Origin: Chitinophagales bacterium
GTDB lineage: Bacteria > Bacteroidota > Bacteroidia > Chitinophagales > Chitinophagaceae
Reading direction: 5' to 3'
Assembly: GCA_013297995.1 (NCBI GenBank)
Contig: JAAFJB010000008.1
Location: 1 to 61,389, forward strand
Length of the DNA: 61,389 nucleotides
The notes under the pieces are model-generated. The model was not told where the DNA came from and made no database searches. It was given only the letters and a program-made list of their open reading frames with translations. Shown here one piece after another: positions 6,676-15,781 of the stretch. The translations under genes and the position numbers were made by a program. The number at the start of each line of letters is the position of its first letter. Positions within the stretch are counted from its first letter, which is position 1.

Positions 6676-9048
6676 ATGAAAAAAATTATGGGAACAACAG
6701 CTTTCATGCTATTCAGCTTACTGATTGCTGCACAGTCCATTCCGTTAAATGTTAAAGGCATTATTATAGATGCTATTAGTAAAAAAACCATTGCAGGTGC
6801 ATGGGTAAAATCGGGTAAATTTCAAGCTATTAGTGATGAGAACGGTGCATTTGCCGTTAGAGCCAACAATGCCGGCGTTTTATTTATCCGCAGTATAGGT
6901 TACCAAAGTGCGCAAATCAGTTTCCCCTCGCTTGGTACTGAATTTATAACAATTGAACTCAGTCCAATTTCCTTGTTTTTAGACCCCCTAGAAGTAAAAG
7001 CCATCAGAGCTACTGACAAATCGCCTTTTACAAAAACTAATATTGACAAAGCAACTATTGTTAAACAAAATCTAGGTGCAGATATTCCTTTTCTCCTAAA
7101 CCAAACTCCTTCCGTAGTTGTAAATTCCGATGCCGGAAATGGCATTGGATATACCGGCATTAGAATTAGGGGAACCGATGCAACCCGCATTAATGTTACC
7201 TTAAATGGTATTCCTTATAATGATGCAGAAAGTATGGGCACTTTTTTTGTGAATTTGCCGGACTTTGCTTCTTCGGTCAGCAGTATTCAAATTCAGCGAG
7301 GTGCTGGTACTTCCTCCAATGGCGCATCTGCATTTGGGGCCACTTTAAATATGGCCACCAACGAATTCAATGAGCATGCTTATATTGAATTAAACAATAG
7401 TTTTGGGTCTTTCCACTCTATTAAGAACACCATAAAACTTGGTTCTGGTTTACTGGGAAAACATTTCACTGTTGATGCCCGCTTAAGTAATATCACCAGT
7501 GATGGTTTTGTAGATCGTGCTAAAGCAGATTTACAATCTTTCTACATCAGCACTGCTTATATCAACAAAAAATCTTCCCTGCGTTTTAATATTTTTTCTG
7601 GCAAGGAAAAAACCTATCAAGCCTGGTATGGTGTAAGTGAACCTATGTTAACTACCAATAGAAAATTCAACGCTGCTGGCACAGAAAAAATGGGGGAACC
7701 TTATAACAACCAAACCGACAACTATACACAAACCCATTACCAGCTTTTTTTCAACCAATCCCTCAACACCAAATGGAGTTTCAATACTGCCGTTTTTTTA
7801 ACCAGAGGTAAAGGATATTATGAAGAGTACAAAGCCGATCAAAGTTTTTCAAAATACGGATTACCCAATCAACTGGTAGGTGGCAACACCATTTCTAGTA
7901 CAGATTTGGTGCGACAAAGATGGTTGGATAATTATTTTTATGGACAGATTGCTTCACTCCAATACAAGTGCACCAAATCAGATATTACCCTTGGTGGTGG
8001 CTGGACCCAATATGACGGATTGCATTTTGGAACACTGCCTTGGCTACAAATAGGTGCTGCACCTGAAAAATACCGATACTATCATTTACCGGCTACTAAA
8101 AAAGATGCCAATATATATGCAAAATGGCAGTATAAGTTAAGTAAGCATTTTTCTAGTTTTGCTGACTTACAATTTCGAACCGTTTCACATATTATGAATG
8201 GATTCAGCAATAATCCCAGCCTTATTGTAAATCGTCGTTTTAATTTTGTAAATCCCAAAGCTGGTATTACTTATGCTGCTAAAGGCTGGCAGGCTTTTTT
8301 AAGTTATGCGGTAGCCAACAAAGAACCCAATAGAGATGATTTTGAGTCCGGCAGTCTTACACAACCTATGCAAGAAACATTGCGGGACTGGGAATTGGGT
8401 GTAGAGAAAAAAGGAATGGGTTATTCTTTTGGCGTCACTTTTTATTATATGCATTATAAAAACCAGTTGGTGCTAACGGGTAAAATTAATGATGTAGGTG
8501 CATATACCAGAACCAATATACCTATTAGTTATAGAAGAGGTATGGAATTGCAGGGTGCTGCGGTAGTAAATAAATGGTTGAATGTATTGGGTAATATTAG
8601 TTTCAGCAAGAATAAGATTAAGCAGTTTACAGAATTTATTGACGATTATGACAATGGCCTTCAAGCGACTATTTTACACAGCAATAAAGACATTTCTTTC
8701 TCACCTAATACTGTAAGCAGTTTTACTTTGAATTTTACTCCACTAAAAAATATAGAATGGAGTGTATTGAATAAATATGTAGGCAAGCAATATCTTGACA
8801 ATACACAAGATGAAAATAGAAAATTAAACCCTTTTTTTGTATCTGATTTCAGGACTATTTACACCATCAAGAAAAAAGTACCGAAAGAAGTTCAACTCAT
8901 TTTTCAACTCAACAATATTTTCAATAAGCAATATGAGCCAAATGGCTATACATTTAGTTATATAGCGGGTGGGGCATCTATTACAGAGAATTATTTTTAT
9001 CCAATGGCAGGCAGGAATTTTATGTTGGCATTGAATGTTAAGTTGTAG
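6676..9048 (+). CDS. TonB-dependent receptor under TPP control, probable thiamine receptor
   Basis: A 790-residue outer-membrane active transporter. It starts with a signal peptide (MKKIMGTTAFMLFSLLIAAQS), then a carboxypeptidase-regulatory-like domain (about 25-105). The plug domain follows, with typical GIRIRGTDATRINVTLNGIPYNDAES and IQRGAGTSSNGASAFGATLNM stretches (the second near 215-235), and a 22-strand barrel ends in an aromatic-rich C-terminus (NFMLALNVKL). The TPP riboswitch directly upstream makes thiamine or a precursor the likely substrate, as for the TPP-regulated receptor Omr1 predicted in Bacteroidetes. No pnuT or thiamine kinase gene lies next to it, so the inner-membrane partner must be elsewhere. 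The outer-membrane receptor call is certain; the substrate is inferred. Confidence 0.92.
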   Translation: MKKIMGTTAFMLFSLLIAAQSIPLNVKGIIIDAISKKTIAGAWVKSGKFQAISDENGAFAVRANNAGVLFIRSIGYQSAQISFPSLGTEFITIELSPISLFLDPLEVKAIRATDKSPFTKTNIDKATIVKQNLGADIPFLLNQTPSVVVNSDAGNGIGYTGIRIRGTDATRINVTLNGIPYNDAESMGTFFVNLPDFASSVSSIQIQRGAGTSSNGASAFGATLNMATNEFNEHAYIELNNSFGSFHSIKNTIKLGSGLLGKHFTVDARLSNITSDGFVDRAKADLQSFYISTAYINKKSSLRFNIFSGKEKTYQAWYGVSEPMLTTNRKFNAAGTEKMGEPYNNQTDNYTQTHYQLFFNQSLNTKWSFNTAVFLTRGKGYYEEYKADQSFSKYGLPNQLVGGNTISSTDLVRQRWLDNYFYGQIASLQYKCTKSDITLGGGWTQYDGLHFGTLPWLQIGAAPEKYRYYHLPATKKDANIYAKWQYKLSKHFSSFADLQFRTVSHIMNGFSNNPSLIVNRRFNFVNPKAGITYAAKGWQAFLSYAVANKEPNRDDFESGSLTQPMQETLRDWELGVEKKGMGYSFGVTFYYMHYKNQLVLTGKINDVGAYTRTNIPISYRRGMELQGAAVVNKWLNVLGNISFSKNKIKQFTEFIDDYDNGLQATILHSNKDISFSPNTVSSFTLNFTPLKNIEWSVLNKYVGKQYLDNTQDENRKLNPFFVSDFRTIYTIKKKVPKEVQLIFQLNNIFNKQYEPNGYTFSYIAGGASITENYFYPMAGRNFMLALNVKL

Positions 9049-9049
9049 A

Positions 9050-9098
9050 GGTTAATCATGTCCATCGCACGAAATCTGTGCGATGGATATGATTAACC
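9050..9098. repeat. Large hairpin (21-bp arms) without a T-run
   Basis: GGTTAATCATGTCCATCGCAC (9050-9070) pairs with GTGCGATGGATATGATTAACC (9078-9098) around a 7-base loop. One arm position forms a G-U pair in RNA. It begins two bases after the TonB receptor stop codon and could end that transcript, but neither side carries a T-run. It also forms the 3' end of the hsdM fragment's open frame. It may be a terminator, a REP-like palindromic element or both. Confidence 0.7.
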
Positions 9099-9262
9099 CA
9101 ATATGGTACAAAAAGGTAGTTTATAGAATTCCCTAACACTACTTGTTTGTATTCGGGTGACTCTAGGCTACCTCTTAGTTGATTGGCTGCTTTCCAAAGG
9201 GTTACCTCAATTGCTTTTTCTTTGAGCTCTTTTTCAGTTCGCCATTTTATGGTTCCAACTAT
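9056..9262 (-). pseudogene. Fragment of type I restriction methylase HsdM (N-terminus)
   Basis: A minus-strand open frame without a start codon. Its middle reads LWKAANQLRGSLESPEY followed by KQVVLG. This matches the HsdM N-terminal signature (LWKAADKLRG..MDASEYKHVVLG). About 30 residues look like HsdM. Past VVLG the frame loses similarity and ends at a TGA inside the large hairpin. No further HsdM, HsdS or HsdR sequence is near. It is best read as the remnant of a deleted type I restriction-modification locus, squeezed between the receptor and the M14 peptidase gene. The similarity was recognised by eye, not by a search. Confidence 0.68.
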
Positions 9263-9263
9263 T

Positions 9264-11759
9264 TTAATTACCTACCAAAAAAACAGCATTGGCAAATAGC
9301 AGGAATCCGTTTTCCCAAAAATTTCTAAACAAAGGATTTTCTGACAAATACACCACAGATCCACTGCCCATATCTTGCACGCCAAATAACAAACCGTCTT
9401 TTAATTTTGCTTTTAATTGCGCGCCTGCAAAGCCTGTTACATAGCCATCTTTCTTAATGGTTCCTACATTCCATCCGCCTTTTAAGTACTCGTACAAATT
9501 ATTGTCTTGCTTTAACGTATAATAGTAATCGGGGTATCCAAAACCAAGTGGATGGGTATTATCAAGTTCCATTTTATAAATAGCACCGGGAATAGAATTG
9601 GTTAAATAATCTTTGTCTCTATCCGCATATTTTTTTACCGAATCTTCTTGTTTAGAATCGGGCTTTGATTCTTTTAATTTAATACCCCATTCAGCCGACG
9701 CTAAAATAGATACTGCATTTTCTAGCGCAATAATTTTACCGCCACTGCGAACAAAATCTTTTAATTTCTCAGCATTTGCTTTATCGTTAAGGCTGCGGAA
9801 ACCACCATCGGGAATAATTAATACCTGATAATTTTTTAAGTTAATACGAGACAAATCACCCGCATTCAACTGCGTCAACGGATAGTTTAGCAACTTATCA
9901 AAATAATGCCATACTTCTCCAGTGGCCAATGAGGAGGACTGCTCACCTGTTAACATGGCAATTTTAGGCGCCGCCGCAATAATATGAATATCGGGAGAAC
10001 CAAAATCAGCACCCTTATCCATAAATCCAGTTTCCACAGCATCGGGCTGTACATTAAATTTCACACAAGCTGCATGGGTGATCGAGAGCCAATCGGCACC
10101 ATTACTGGTTTTTAGTACAATCAATGTACCTCTATCGTAGGTTTTATTTTTATAAGTAAACCGCTTTTCAACAAAGCGCACTTTCAATCCATTTTTTAGC
10201 AATGAAGCCAATATTTGGGCACTATTGAAAGATTGGTAGGGAATTAATACCCCATAATTACTGGCAATAGCTGAAACCGTGGTAGCTGGTTTTACCTCTT
10301 TATTTACCAATAGTTTTTCCTTTACAGCAAATCCTTTTATACCATAGGAATAAGCAGCAGACCAAGCAGTAATATCATAGGTATTAGAATCAGATACCAT
10401 GGTTCTAGGTTCTAGTAAAACCTTTGCCATAGCGGCTCTTGGCTGATACGAGCTCACTGCAAGGTGCAGGCCTTCGTCTGAAAACGCTTCCTCTTTACCA
10501 GAAAAATAATTAAATCCGCGAAAGGTCTTAGAACTAAGTGTACCATATTCAATACCATTTTGGCTCAACAGTTTTTTCAACGCATTTATTTTGTTTTCAT
10601 CCTTGTCAGTAAATACATAGGTTTTGTATTCGCCTATTTTTCCAGCACGGGCATCATCAAAAAACTGTTTGAATTCACCCACCAACTTGTCTTTATTTTG
10701 TGAAGCAATTTCAAGGGTTGATAAGCCAGTAGCAAAATGATGCGCTGCTCTATCTACCAGACTAAGGGTATCGCCATCTTCATTCTGAATGGCTAAGCCT
10801 GCACGTATTCCACCTTGCTCATAAGTCATTCCAATTGCCCCATTGTAAACAGGATAAGTATCACCATAAGATGGATAGAGTAAATCGAAACGCTCTTTGG
10901 TAAAGAACAACCAATTGTTGGCGTCAAAATATTTTGCGTGATTTTTACCAATCAACCCTTGAAAATTGCGCTGCCATGGAGTAATTACTTCATGCATGGG
11001 TTCAGCCGCAGGTGCAAAATAATAGGGCTCATTATAGCCTTGCTCGTGATAGTCCACATGTATCTGTGGCATCCAGTTGAGGTATTTTTTTAAGCGTTGC
11101 TGTGTTTCTAGCTGGGTTTGCCAGGCCCAGTCTCTATTCAAATCAAAATTATAGTGATTGCTTCTTCCGCCAGGCCAAGGTTCAGAATGTTCACGAGCCA
11201 CTGGCTCTGCATTGTATTGGTTTCCAACCACGGAATTATACCAGTTGATATAGCGATCTCTTCCATCGGGATTGATGCAGGGATCCATCACTACCACCGT
11301 ATTTTTCAACCACTCTTTTGTTTTTTGGTTGGAGGGATCAACCAAAGCATGTATCGTTAATAAAAATGCTTCAGATGAAGAAGCTTCATTCCCATGAACA
11401 TTATAGCTTAACCATACAATGGCTGGTGCTGTGGTAGATTGTGGGGCTATATTATCGCCCGATAAACCAGCTATGCGAAGATTATTGAGTCGTATAGCTT
11501 CTAGGTTTTCTATATTCTCAGGAGAACTTATATAAGCCAATACCAATTCACGTCCTTCATTAGTCTGCCCATATTTCTCCAACTTAACCATATTGGGAGT
11601 GGATTGTACAACAGATTTAAGATAATCCATTAGTTGGTGGTGACGGGTAAACCGGGTACCCACTTTGTATCCTAAAAACTGGTCAGGATGTTGTAAAGAC
11701 TGTGCTGTCAATATGCCTGAAAATACCAAACATAGAAAACTCATCATTAATTTCTTCAT
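9264..11759 (-). CDS. Secreted M14 zinc carboxypeptidase
   Basis: A secreted metallopeptidase of the carboxypeptidase A (M14) family. I place the start at the ATG at 11759 (831 aa), where a signal peptide begins (MKKLMMSFLCLVFSGILTAQS); 21 extra codons upstream add nothing. Zinc ligands are H122 and E125 (NVHGNEAS) and H238 (VDYHEQ), with substrate-binding NPDGRDRY and NFDLNRDW in between. MTYEQGG, about 100 residues further, probably carries the catalytic Glu. After residue 500 a second domain resembles a class I glutamine-amidotransferase-like fold (VLIIPDGGFRSLNDKA, then RSGGKIIALENA). This two-domain layout occurs in many Bacteroidota M14 proteins. It is divergent from ggt, which suggests shared use of peptides or glutathione. 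Confidence 0.88.
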   Translation of the reverse strand: MKKLMMSFLCLVFSGILTAQSLQHPDQFLGYKVGTRFTRHHQLMDYLKSVVQSTPNMVKLEKYGQTNEGRELVLAYISSPENIENLEAIRLNNLRIAGLSGDNIAPQSTTAPAIVWLSYNVHGNEASSSEAFLLTIHALVDPSNQKTKEWLKNTVVVMDPCINPDGRDRYINWYNSVVGNQYNAEPVAREHSEPWPGGRSNHYNFDLNRDWAWQTQLETQQRLKKYLNWMPQIHVDYHEQGYNEPYYFAPAAEPMHEVITPWQRNFQGLIGKNHAKYFDANNWLFFTKERFDLLYPSYGDTYPVYNGAIGMTYEQGGIRAGLAIQNEDGDTLSLVDRAAHHFATGLSTLEIASQNKDKLVGEFKQFFDDARAGKIGEYKTYVFTDKDENKINALKKLLSQNGIEYGTLSSKTFRGFNYFSGKEEAFSDEGLHLAVSSYQPRAAMAKVLLEPRTMVSDSNTYDITAWSAAYSYGIKGFAVKEKLLVNKEVKPATTVSAIASNYGVLIPYQSFNSAQILASLLKNGLKVRFVEKRFTYKNKTYDRGTLIVLKTSNGADWLSITHAACVKFNVQPDAVETGFMDKGADFGSPDIHIIAAAPKIAMLTGEQSSSLATGEVWHYFDKLLNYPLTQLNAGDLSRINLKNYQVLIIPDGGFRSLNDKANAEKLKDFVRSGGKIIALENAVSILASAEWGIKLKESKPDSKQEDSVKKYADRDKDYLTNSIPGAIYKMELDNTHPLGFGYPDYYYTLKQDNNLYEYLKGGWNVGTIKKDGYVTGFAGAQLKAKLKDGLLFGVQDMGSGSVVYLSENPLFRNFWENGFLLFANAVFLVGN

Positions 11760-11957
11760 AAGTAAGTTGTATAAGCCATGAAAATAAGAAGAAACCAACA
11801 ACCGCCCATCAATATTGAGCATAAGTTTTATTTTGAAGATCGTTTGAACATCAATTTATTTTGTAATTTACCCGCTTATAATAAGCTATCAATCATTTTA
11901 GCACTTACAAAACAGGAATTAGTAAGTTCTCGGCCTACAATTAATTAAAACTTATAC

Positions 11958-13679
11958 ATGAACAAACTGATTATTTTTTGCATTGGAATGCTATATATGG
12001 GCACCGCAATTTGTCAGCCTATTCCCTCTATAGTAGGTTCAGATAAGGAAGTGAATCCATACCAATATACGGTGGTAAAGCGAGGTGAATTTAAGCAAGC
12101 AGCGGTGAGTAGTGCACATCCACTAGCCAGTATGATTGGCGCTGCCATTATGAAAAGAGGAGGCAATGCTTTTGATGCAGCCATTGCAACACAGCTTGCA
12201 CTGGCGGTGGTATATCCCAATGCAGGCAATATTGGGGGCGGTGGTTTTTTACTGGGAAGAAAAACAAATGGCGAATTAATTGGTATAGATTATAGGGAGG
12301 CGAGCCCTGAAAAGTCAAGTAGGGATATGTACTTAGATCAACAGGGTAATCCACAATTAAATCTTTCTCAAGCGGGGCATTTGGCTTCTGGCATACCGGG
12401 CACAATTGCGGGTTTATTTGCTACCCACGCTTATGCAAAATTACCCTTTGAGGTATTGATACAACCCGCTATAGATCTGGCTTCTATGGGATATGTGCTG
12501 ACAGAAAAAGAAGCGTCCAGCTTCAACAGTGTAAAAGAATTCATAGCTAAGAATAGCACTACCCCAACTGTGTTTGATAGGGCTATACGATGGAAGGTGG
12601 GCGACACATTAGTGCAGAAAGAATTGGCCCAAACCCTAATAAGGATTCAGCAAAATGGGGCGATGGGATTTTATGACGGCAAAACAGCTGAATTGATTGT
12701 AGCAGAGATGCAGCGCGGAAAAGGTATTATCACCTTGAACGATTTAAAAAGCTATACTGCTAAACTGCGCAACCCCATTATTTTTAATTATCGAGACCAT
12801 GAAATCATCAGCTTTGCTCCACCCAGTAGTGGTGGCGTACTGCTTGCACAGATGATGAAGATGATAGAAAAATACCCTGTAAATAAAATGGGATTTCAAA
12901 CCCCCAATTCTGTACAGTTAATGATTGAAGCAGAGAGAAGGGCTTATGCCGATAGAGCCGAATATTTGGGTGATCCTGACTATTGGAAAGTACCACTCAA
13001 AACCTTAGTGAGCAACGCATATATTCAAGAAAGAATGAAAGACTACGACCCCAATAAAGCGGGAACCAGTACTGCAATAAAAGCAGGAATTATCAAGGAA
13101 ACAGAAGAAACCACCCATCTTAGTATTTTAGATGCATTGGGAAATATGGTGTCGGTTACCACCACATTAAACGGCAGCTATGGATCAAGAGTAGTAGTAG
13201 GTGGCGCTGGTTTTTTGCTGAATAATGAGATGGATGATTTTAGTGTGAAGCCAGGCGTAGCGAATATGTATGGTGCAGTAGGCGGTGAAGCCAATGCCAT
13301 ACAGCCCGGAAAAAGAATGTTGAGTTCAATGACGCCTACTTTGGTAATGAAAGACAAAAAGCCTTACCTCACAATTGGCACACCCGGTGGAACTACCATT
13401 CCTACATCGGTTTATCAAGCGTTGGTAAATATCATTGACTTTAATATGGTGGTTGGCGATGCCATTGATGCCGCCAAATTCCATCACCAGTGGTTACCCG
13501 ATGAGGTTTTTGTAGAGAAAGATTTTAATCTCTCAACAAAATTAGCCTTACAAAAAATGGGGTATCGCATAACCGAGCGAGGAGGAATTGGCAGAACCGA
13601 AGGCATTCGAATACTTCCAAACAAAAGAAAAGAAGCAGCAGCAGATAAGCGTGGGGATGATTCGGTAGCAGGATTTTAA
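11958..13679 (+). CDS. ggt: Gamma-glutamyltransferase
   Basis: Gamma-glutamyltransferase is an N-terminal-nucleophile hydrolase that cleaves gamma-glutamyl bonds such as those of glutathione, in the periplasm. The 573-residue precursor has a signal peptide (MNKLIIFCIGMLYMGTAICQ). It should cut itself before the catalytic Thr385, in ETTHLSILDALGNMVSVT, as with Thr391 of the E. coli enzyme. The small subunit includes the substrate-binding GSYGSRVVVGGAGFLLNNEM and MLSSMTPTLV stretches. The large subunit has the usual AIMKRGGNAFDAAIA and GGGGFLLGR motifs. The length is normal. It lies 198 bases from the divergent M14 peptidase gene. Confidence 0.96.
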   Translation: MNKLIIFCIGMLYMGTAICQPIPSIVGSDKEVNPYQYTVVKRGEFKQAAVSSAHPLASMIGAAIMKRGGNAFDAAIATQLALAVVYPNAGNIGGGGFLLGRKTNGELIGIDYREASPEKSSRDMYLDQQGNPQLNLSQAGHLASGIPGTIAGLFATHAYAKLPFEVLIQPAIDLASMGYVLTEKEASSFNSVKEFIAKNSTTPTVFDRAIRWKVGDTLVQKELAQTLIRIQQNGAMGFYDGKTAELIVAEMQRGKGIITLNDLKSYTAKLRNPIIFNYRDHEIISFAPPSSGGVLLAQMMKMIEKYPVNKMGFQTPNSVQLMIEAERRAYADRAEYLGDPDYWKVPLKTLVSNAYIQERMKDYDPNKAGTSTAIKAGIIKETEETTHLSILDALGNMVSVTTTLNGSYGSRVVVGGAGFLLNNEMDDFSVKPGVANMYGAVGGEANAIQPGKRMLSSMTPTLVMKDKKPYLTIGTPGGTTIPTSVYQALVNIIDFNMVVGDAIDAAKFHHQWLPDEVFVEKDFNLSTKLALQKMGYRITERGGIGRTEGIRILPNKRKEAAADKRGDDSVAGF

Positions 13680-13739
13680 GTTTATTTTTACTGCTAAATT
13701 TTCTCAACTTTTTAAATTGCTTACTGCTGTAATTAATAT

Positions 13740-14549
13740 ATGTACTACCTACTAAAGCAATTAGTGCCACCCATAATACATACCCTTAGATGGTATAGTC
13801 TTAAATATGGCTGGAAAGGCGACTATGCATCTTTTGCTGAAGCAAATCAAAAAGCTACTGGTTATAATGCTGATCATATACTCAATAGAATCATTACCAC
13901 CAACCGTAAAATAGTAAGTGGTGAAATTAAATATGAACGCGATGGCATTGTTTATGAAAAGCCAAAAATGAATTTCAATATACTCAGTTCATTACTCTAT
14001 ATAGCTTCTATGAGAGAACAGGAACTATGTGTATTAGATTTTGGAGGATCCTTAGGCACAACCTATTACCACAAAGCACCTTATTTATCTCAACTAAAAA
14101 AGCTGGACTGGTGTATTGTAGAACAACCTAATTATGTAGAAGCGGGAAGAAAAGAGTTTGAAACTGATCAACTCCATTTTTATTACACCATAGAAGAATG
14201 CTTGCAAAAACATAAGCCAGATGTAATTCTATTCTGTGGAGTAATTCAGTATATTGAAGATACATATTCCCTGTTATCGCGTGTAAAAAATGCTGGAATT
14301 CCTTATTTACTGTTTGATTTTATTGCGTATAATGATGAGGATAGAGATCGGATAGCCATCCAGTATGTTCCAACTGTATTCTATGGCGTTGACGCCTCCT
14401 ATACTTGCTGGTTTTACAATAAAATTAAAATGTTTGAATGGCTTGAGCAGTATTATACCATGCTTTACGACTTTATATCTGAGCCCGACCTTTACTACCT
14501 AGAACTCAAACCATTTAAGTATGAGGGACAATTATGGAAACTAAATTAA
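13740..14549 (+). CDS. Putative methyltransferase, TIGR04325 family
   Basis: A 269-residue protein with the hallmarks of the TIGR04325 putative methyltransferase family. These are an N-terminal YGWKGDYASFAEANQKATGY segment, the AdoMet-binding stretch VLDFGGSLGTTYYHKAPYL (about 98-116), WCIVEQPNYVEAG and VILFCGVIQYIED. No signal peptide. Members often sit in O-antigen or capsule clusters and are thought to methylate a glycan. Here no such cluster is present. It follows ggt by 60 bases on the same strand, so a stray or displaced glycan gene is possible. Substrate unknown. Confidence 0.78.
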   Translation: MYYLLKQLVPPIIHTLRWYSLKYGWKGDYASFAEANQKATGYNADHILNRIITTNRKIVSGEIKYERDGIVYEKPKMNFNILSSLLYIASMREQELCVLDFGGSLGTTYYHKAPYLSQLKKLDWCIVEQPNYVEAGRKEFETDQLHFYYTIEECLQKHKPDVILFCGVIQYIEDTYSLLSRVKNAGIPYLLFDFIAYNDEDRDRIAIQYVPTVFYGVDASYTCWFYNKIKMFEWLEQYYTMLYDFISEPDLYYLELKPFKYEGQLWKLN

Positions 14550-14580
14550 GCCATCAATAACACTTAGCACTGCTGTAATA

Positions 14581-15549
14581 TTATTGTTGAAACCATTCGC
14601 CAAATGCAGAAAGATCTACATTTCCGCCTGTTAAAATGATCCCTGTTTTTTTCCCTTCAAACACCGCTTTATTTTTAAGTACGGCAGCCAGTGGAACTAC
14701 ACAACTGGGTTCCACCACAATTTTCATGCGTTCATAAACCAACCTAAGTGCGCCCTTAATTTCTTCTTCTGAAACCAGAAAAATATCTTTTACATATGTT
14801 TTAATAATGCCCAATGTACGTTCACTTAAAGAAGTCATCAACCCATCAGCAATCGTATTCACGAAAGGAGCTTTCTCTACCTTACCCGTTTTAAAACTCA
14901 GTACGGCATCGGCAGCACCCTCAGGTTCCCCAGCATATACTTGTATATTTTCACCAAAATAGTGAGCCCCTAAAGCAGTTCCTGAGAGCAGCCCTCCCCC
15001 ACCAACGGGTGCTACAACTACAGCTAACTGTGGCATATCTTCAATCATTTCTTTAACACAAGTGGCTTGCCCCCCTATTACCCTGTCATTATCAAAAGGA
15101 TGAATAAATGCAGCTCCCGTGGCCTCCACTATTTTTTGCACAGTAGCTTCCCTTGCAGCTTGATTGGGCTGGCAGAAACTAATTTCAGCCCCATATCCTT
15201 GAACCGCTTTTACCTTTACGGCAGGCGCATTTTCTGGCATTACAATATAAGCTTTCACACCCAATTCCCTTGCCGCAAATGCAATGGCTTGTGCGTGGTT
15301 ACCCGATGAATGTGTGGCAATGCCATTGGCCAATTTTTCAGGAGATAGAGAAAGTGCCGCATTCATACCACCCCTTATTTTAAATGCCCCAATTTTTTGA
15401 AAATTTTCGCATTTAAAAAATAGCTCTGCCCCTACCATAGCATTTATACTAGTATTGGTAAGTATGGGTGTGCGATGAATATATTTTGCAATTAATTTAT
15501 GCGCTTGTTCAATATCATTTTTTGTAACCATTTTAGAAGTTGTTTTCAT
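14581..15549 (-). CDS. PLP-dependent threonine/serine dehydratase or serine racemase
   Basis: A fold-type II pyridoxal-phosphate enzyme of 322 residues. Lys57 in GAFKIRGG forms the Schiff base, SSGNHAQA binds the substrate carboxylate, and PVGGGGLLSG holds the cofactor phosphate. No C-terminal ACT domain follows, so it is of the short catabolic type (TdcB-like threonine dehydratase) or a serine racemase rather than the feedback-regulated biosynthetic IlvA. These activities cannot be told apart from sequence alone. The start may instead be the ATG at 15531 (seventh codon). It stands alone, facing the methyltransferase gene. Confidence 0.88.
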   Translation of the reverse strand: MKTTSKMVTKNDIEQAHKLIAKYIHRTPILTNTSINAMVGAELFFKCENFQKIGAFKIRGGMNAALSLSPEKLANGIATHSSGNHAQAIAFAARELGVKAYIVMPENAPAVKVKAVQGYGAEISFCQPNQAAREATVQKIVEATGAAFIHPFDNDRVIGGQATCVKEMIEDMPQLAVVVAPVGGGGLLSGTALGAHYFGENIQVYAGEPEGAADAVLSFKTGKVEKAPFVNTIADGLMTSLSERTLGIIKTYVKDIFLVSEEEIKGALRLVYERMKIVVEPSCVVPLAAVLKNKAVFEGKKTGIILTGGNVDLSAFGEWFQQ

Positions 15550-15619
15550 TTATACAGAATATTCAATTAGTACCATTTAAAAGTATTTGAAGCTATTTCT
15601 GTAAAAGTAAAACTAAAAT

Positions 15620-15650
15620 TTTGCTTGAATCAGTACTAGCTCTACATTTG
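15620..15650 (+). promoter_or_regulatory. Bacteroidota promoter of tRNA-Ala
   Basis: TTTG (15620-15623), 19 bases, then TACATTTG (15643-15650), ten bases before the tRNA 5' end. Both elements match the Bacteroidota consensus exactly, and the -7 octamer is the same as at tRNA-fMet. Confidence 0.82.
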
Positions 15651-15659
15651 CAGTTGCGA

Positions 15660-15733
<74 letters not shown>

Positions 15734-15748
15734 CTCCTTTAAGAAAAG

Positions 15749-15774
15749 CCCACATCTATGTGGGTCTTTTTTTT
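15749..15774. terminator. Terminator between tRNA-Ala and mgtE
   Basis: CCCACAT (15749-15755) pairs with ATGTGGG (15758-15764) and is followed by a run of T. It ends the tRNA transcript on the plus strand. On the minus strand it is followed by CTTTTCTT and could also serve the end of mgtE. Confidence 0.8.
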
Positions 15775-15781
15775 ACCTAAT

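Noticed and set aside
13740..14549. A capsule or O-antigen cluster around the TIGR04325 methyltransferase
   Set aside because: No glycosyltransferase, flippase or polymerase gene is next to it in the window.
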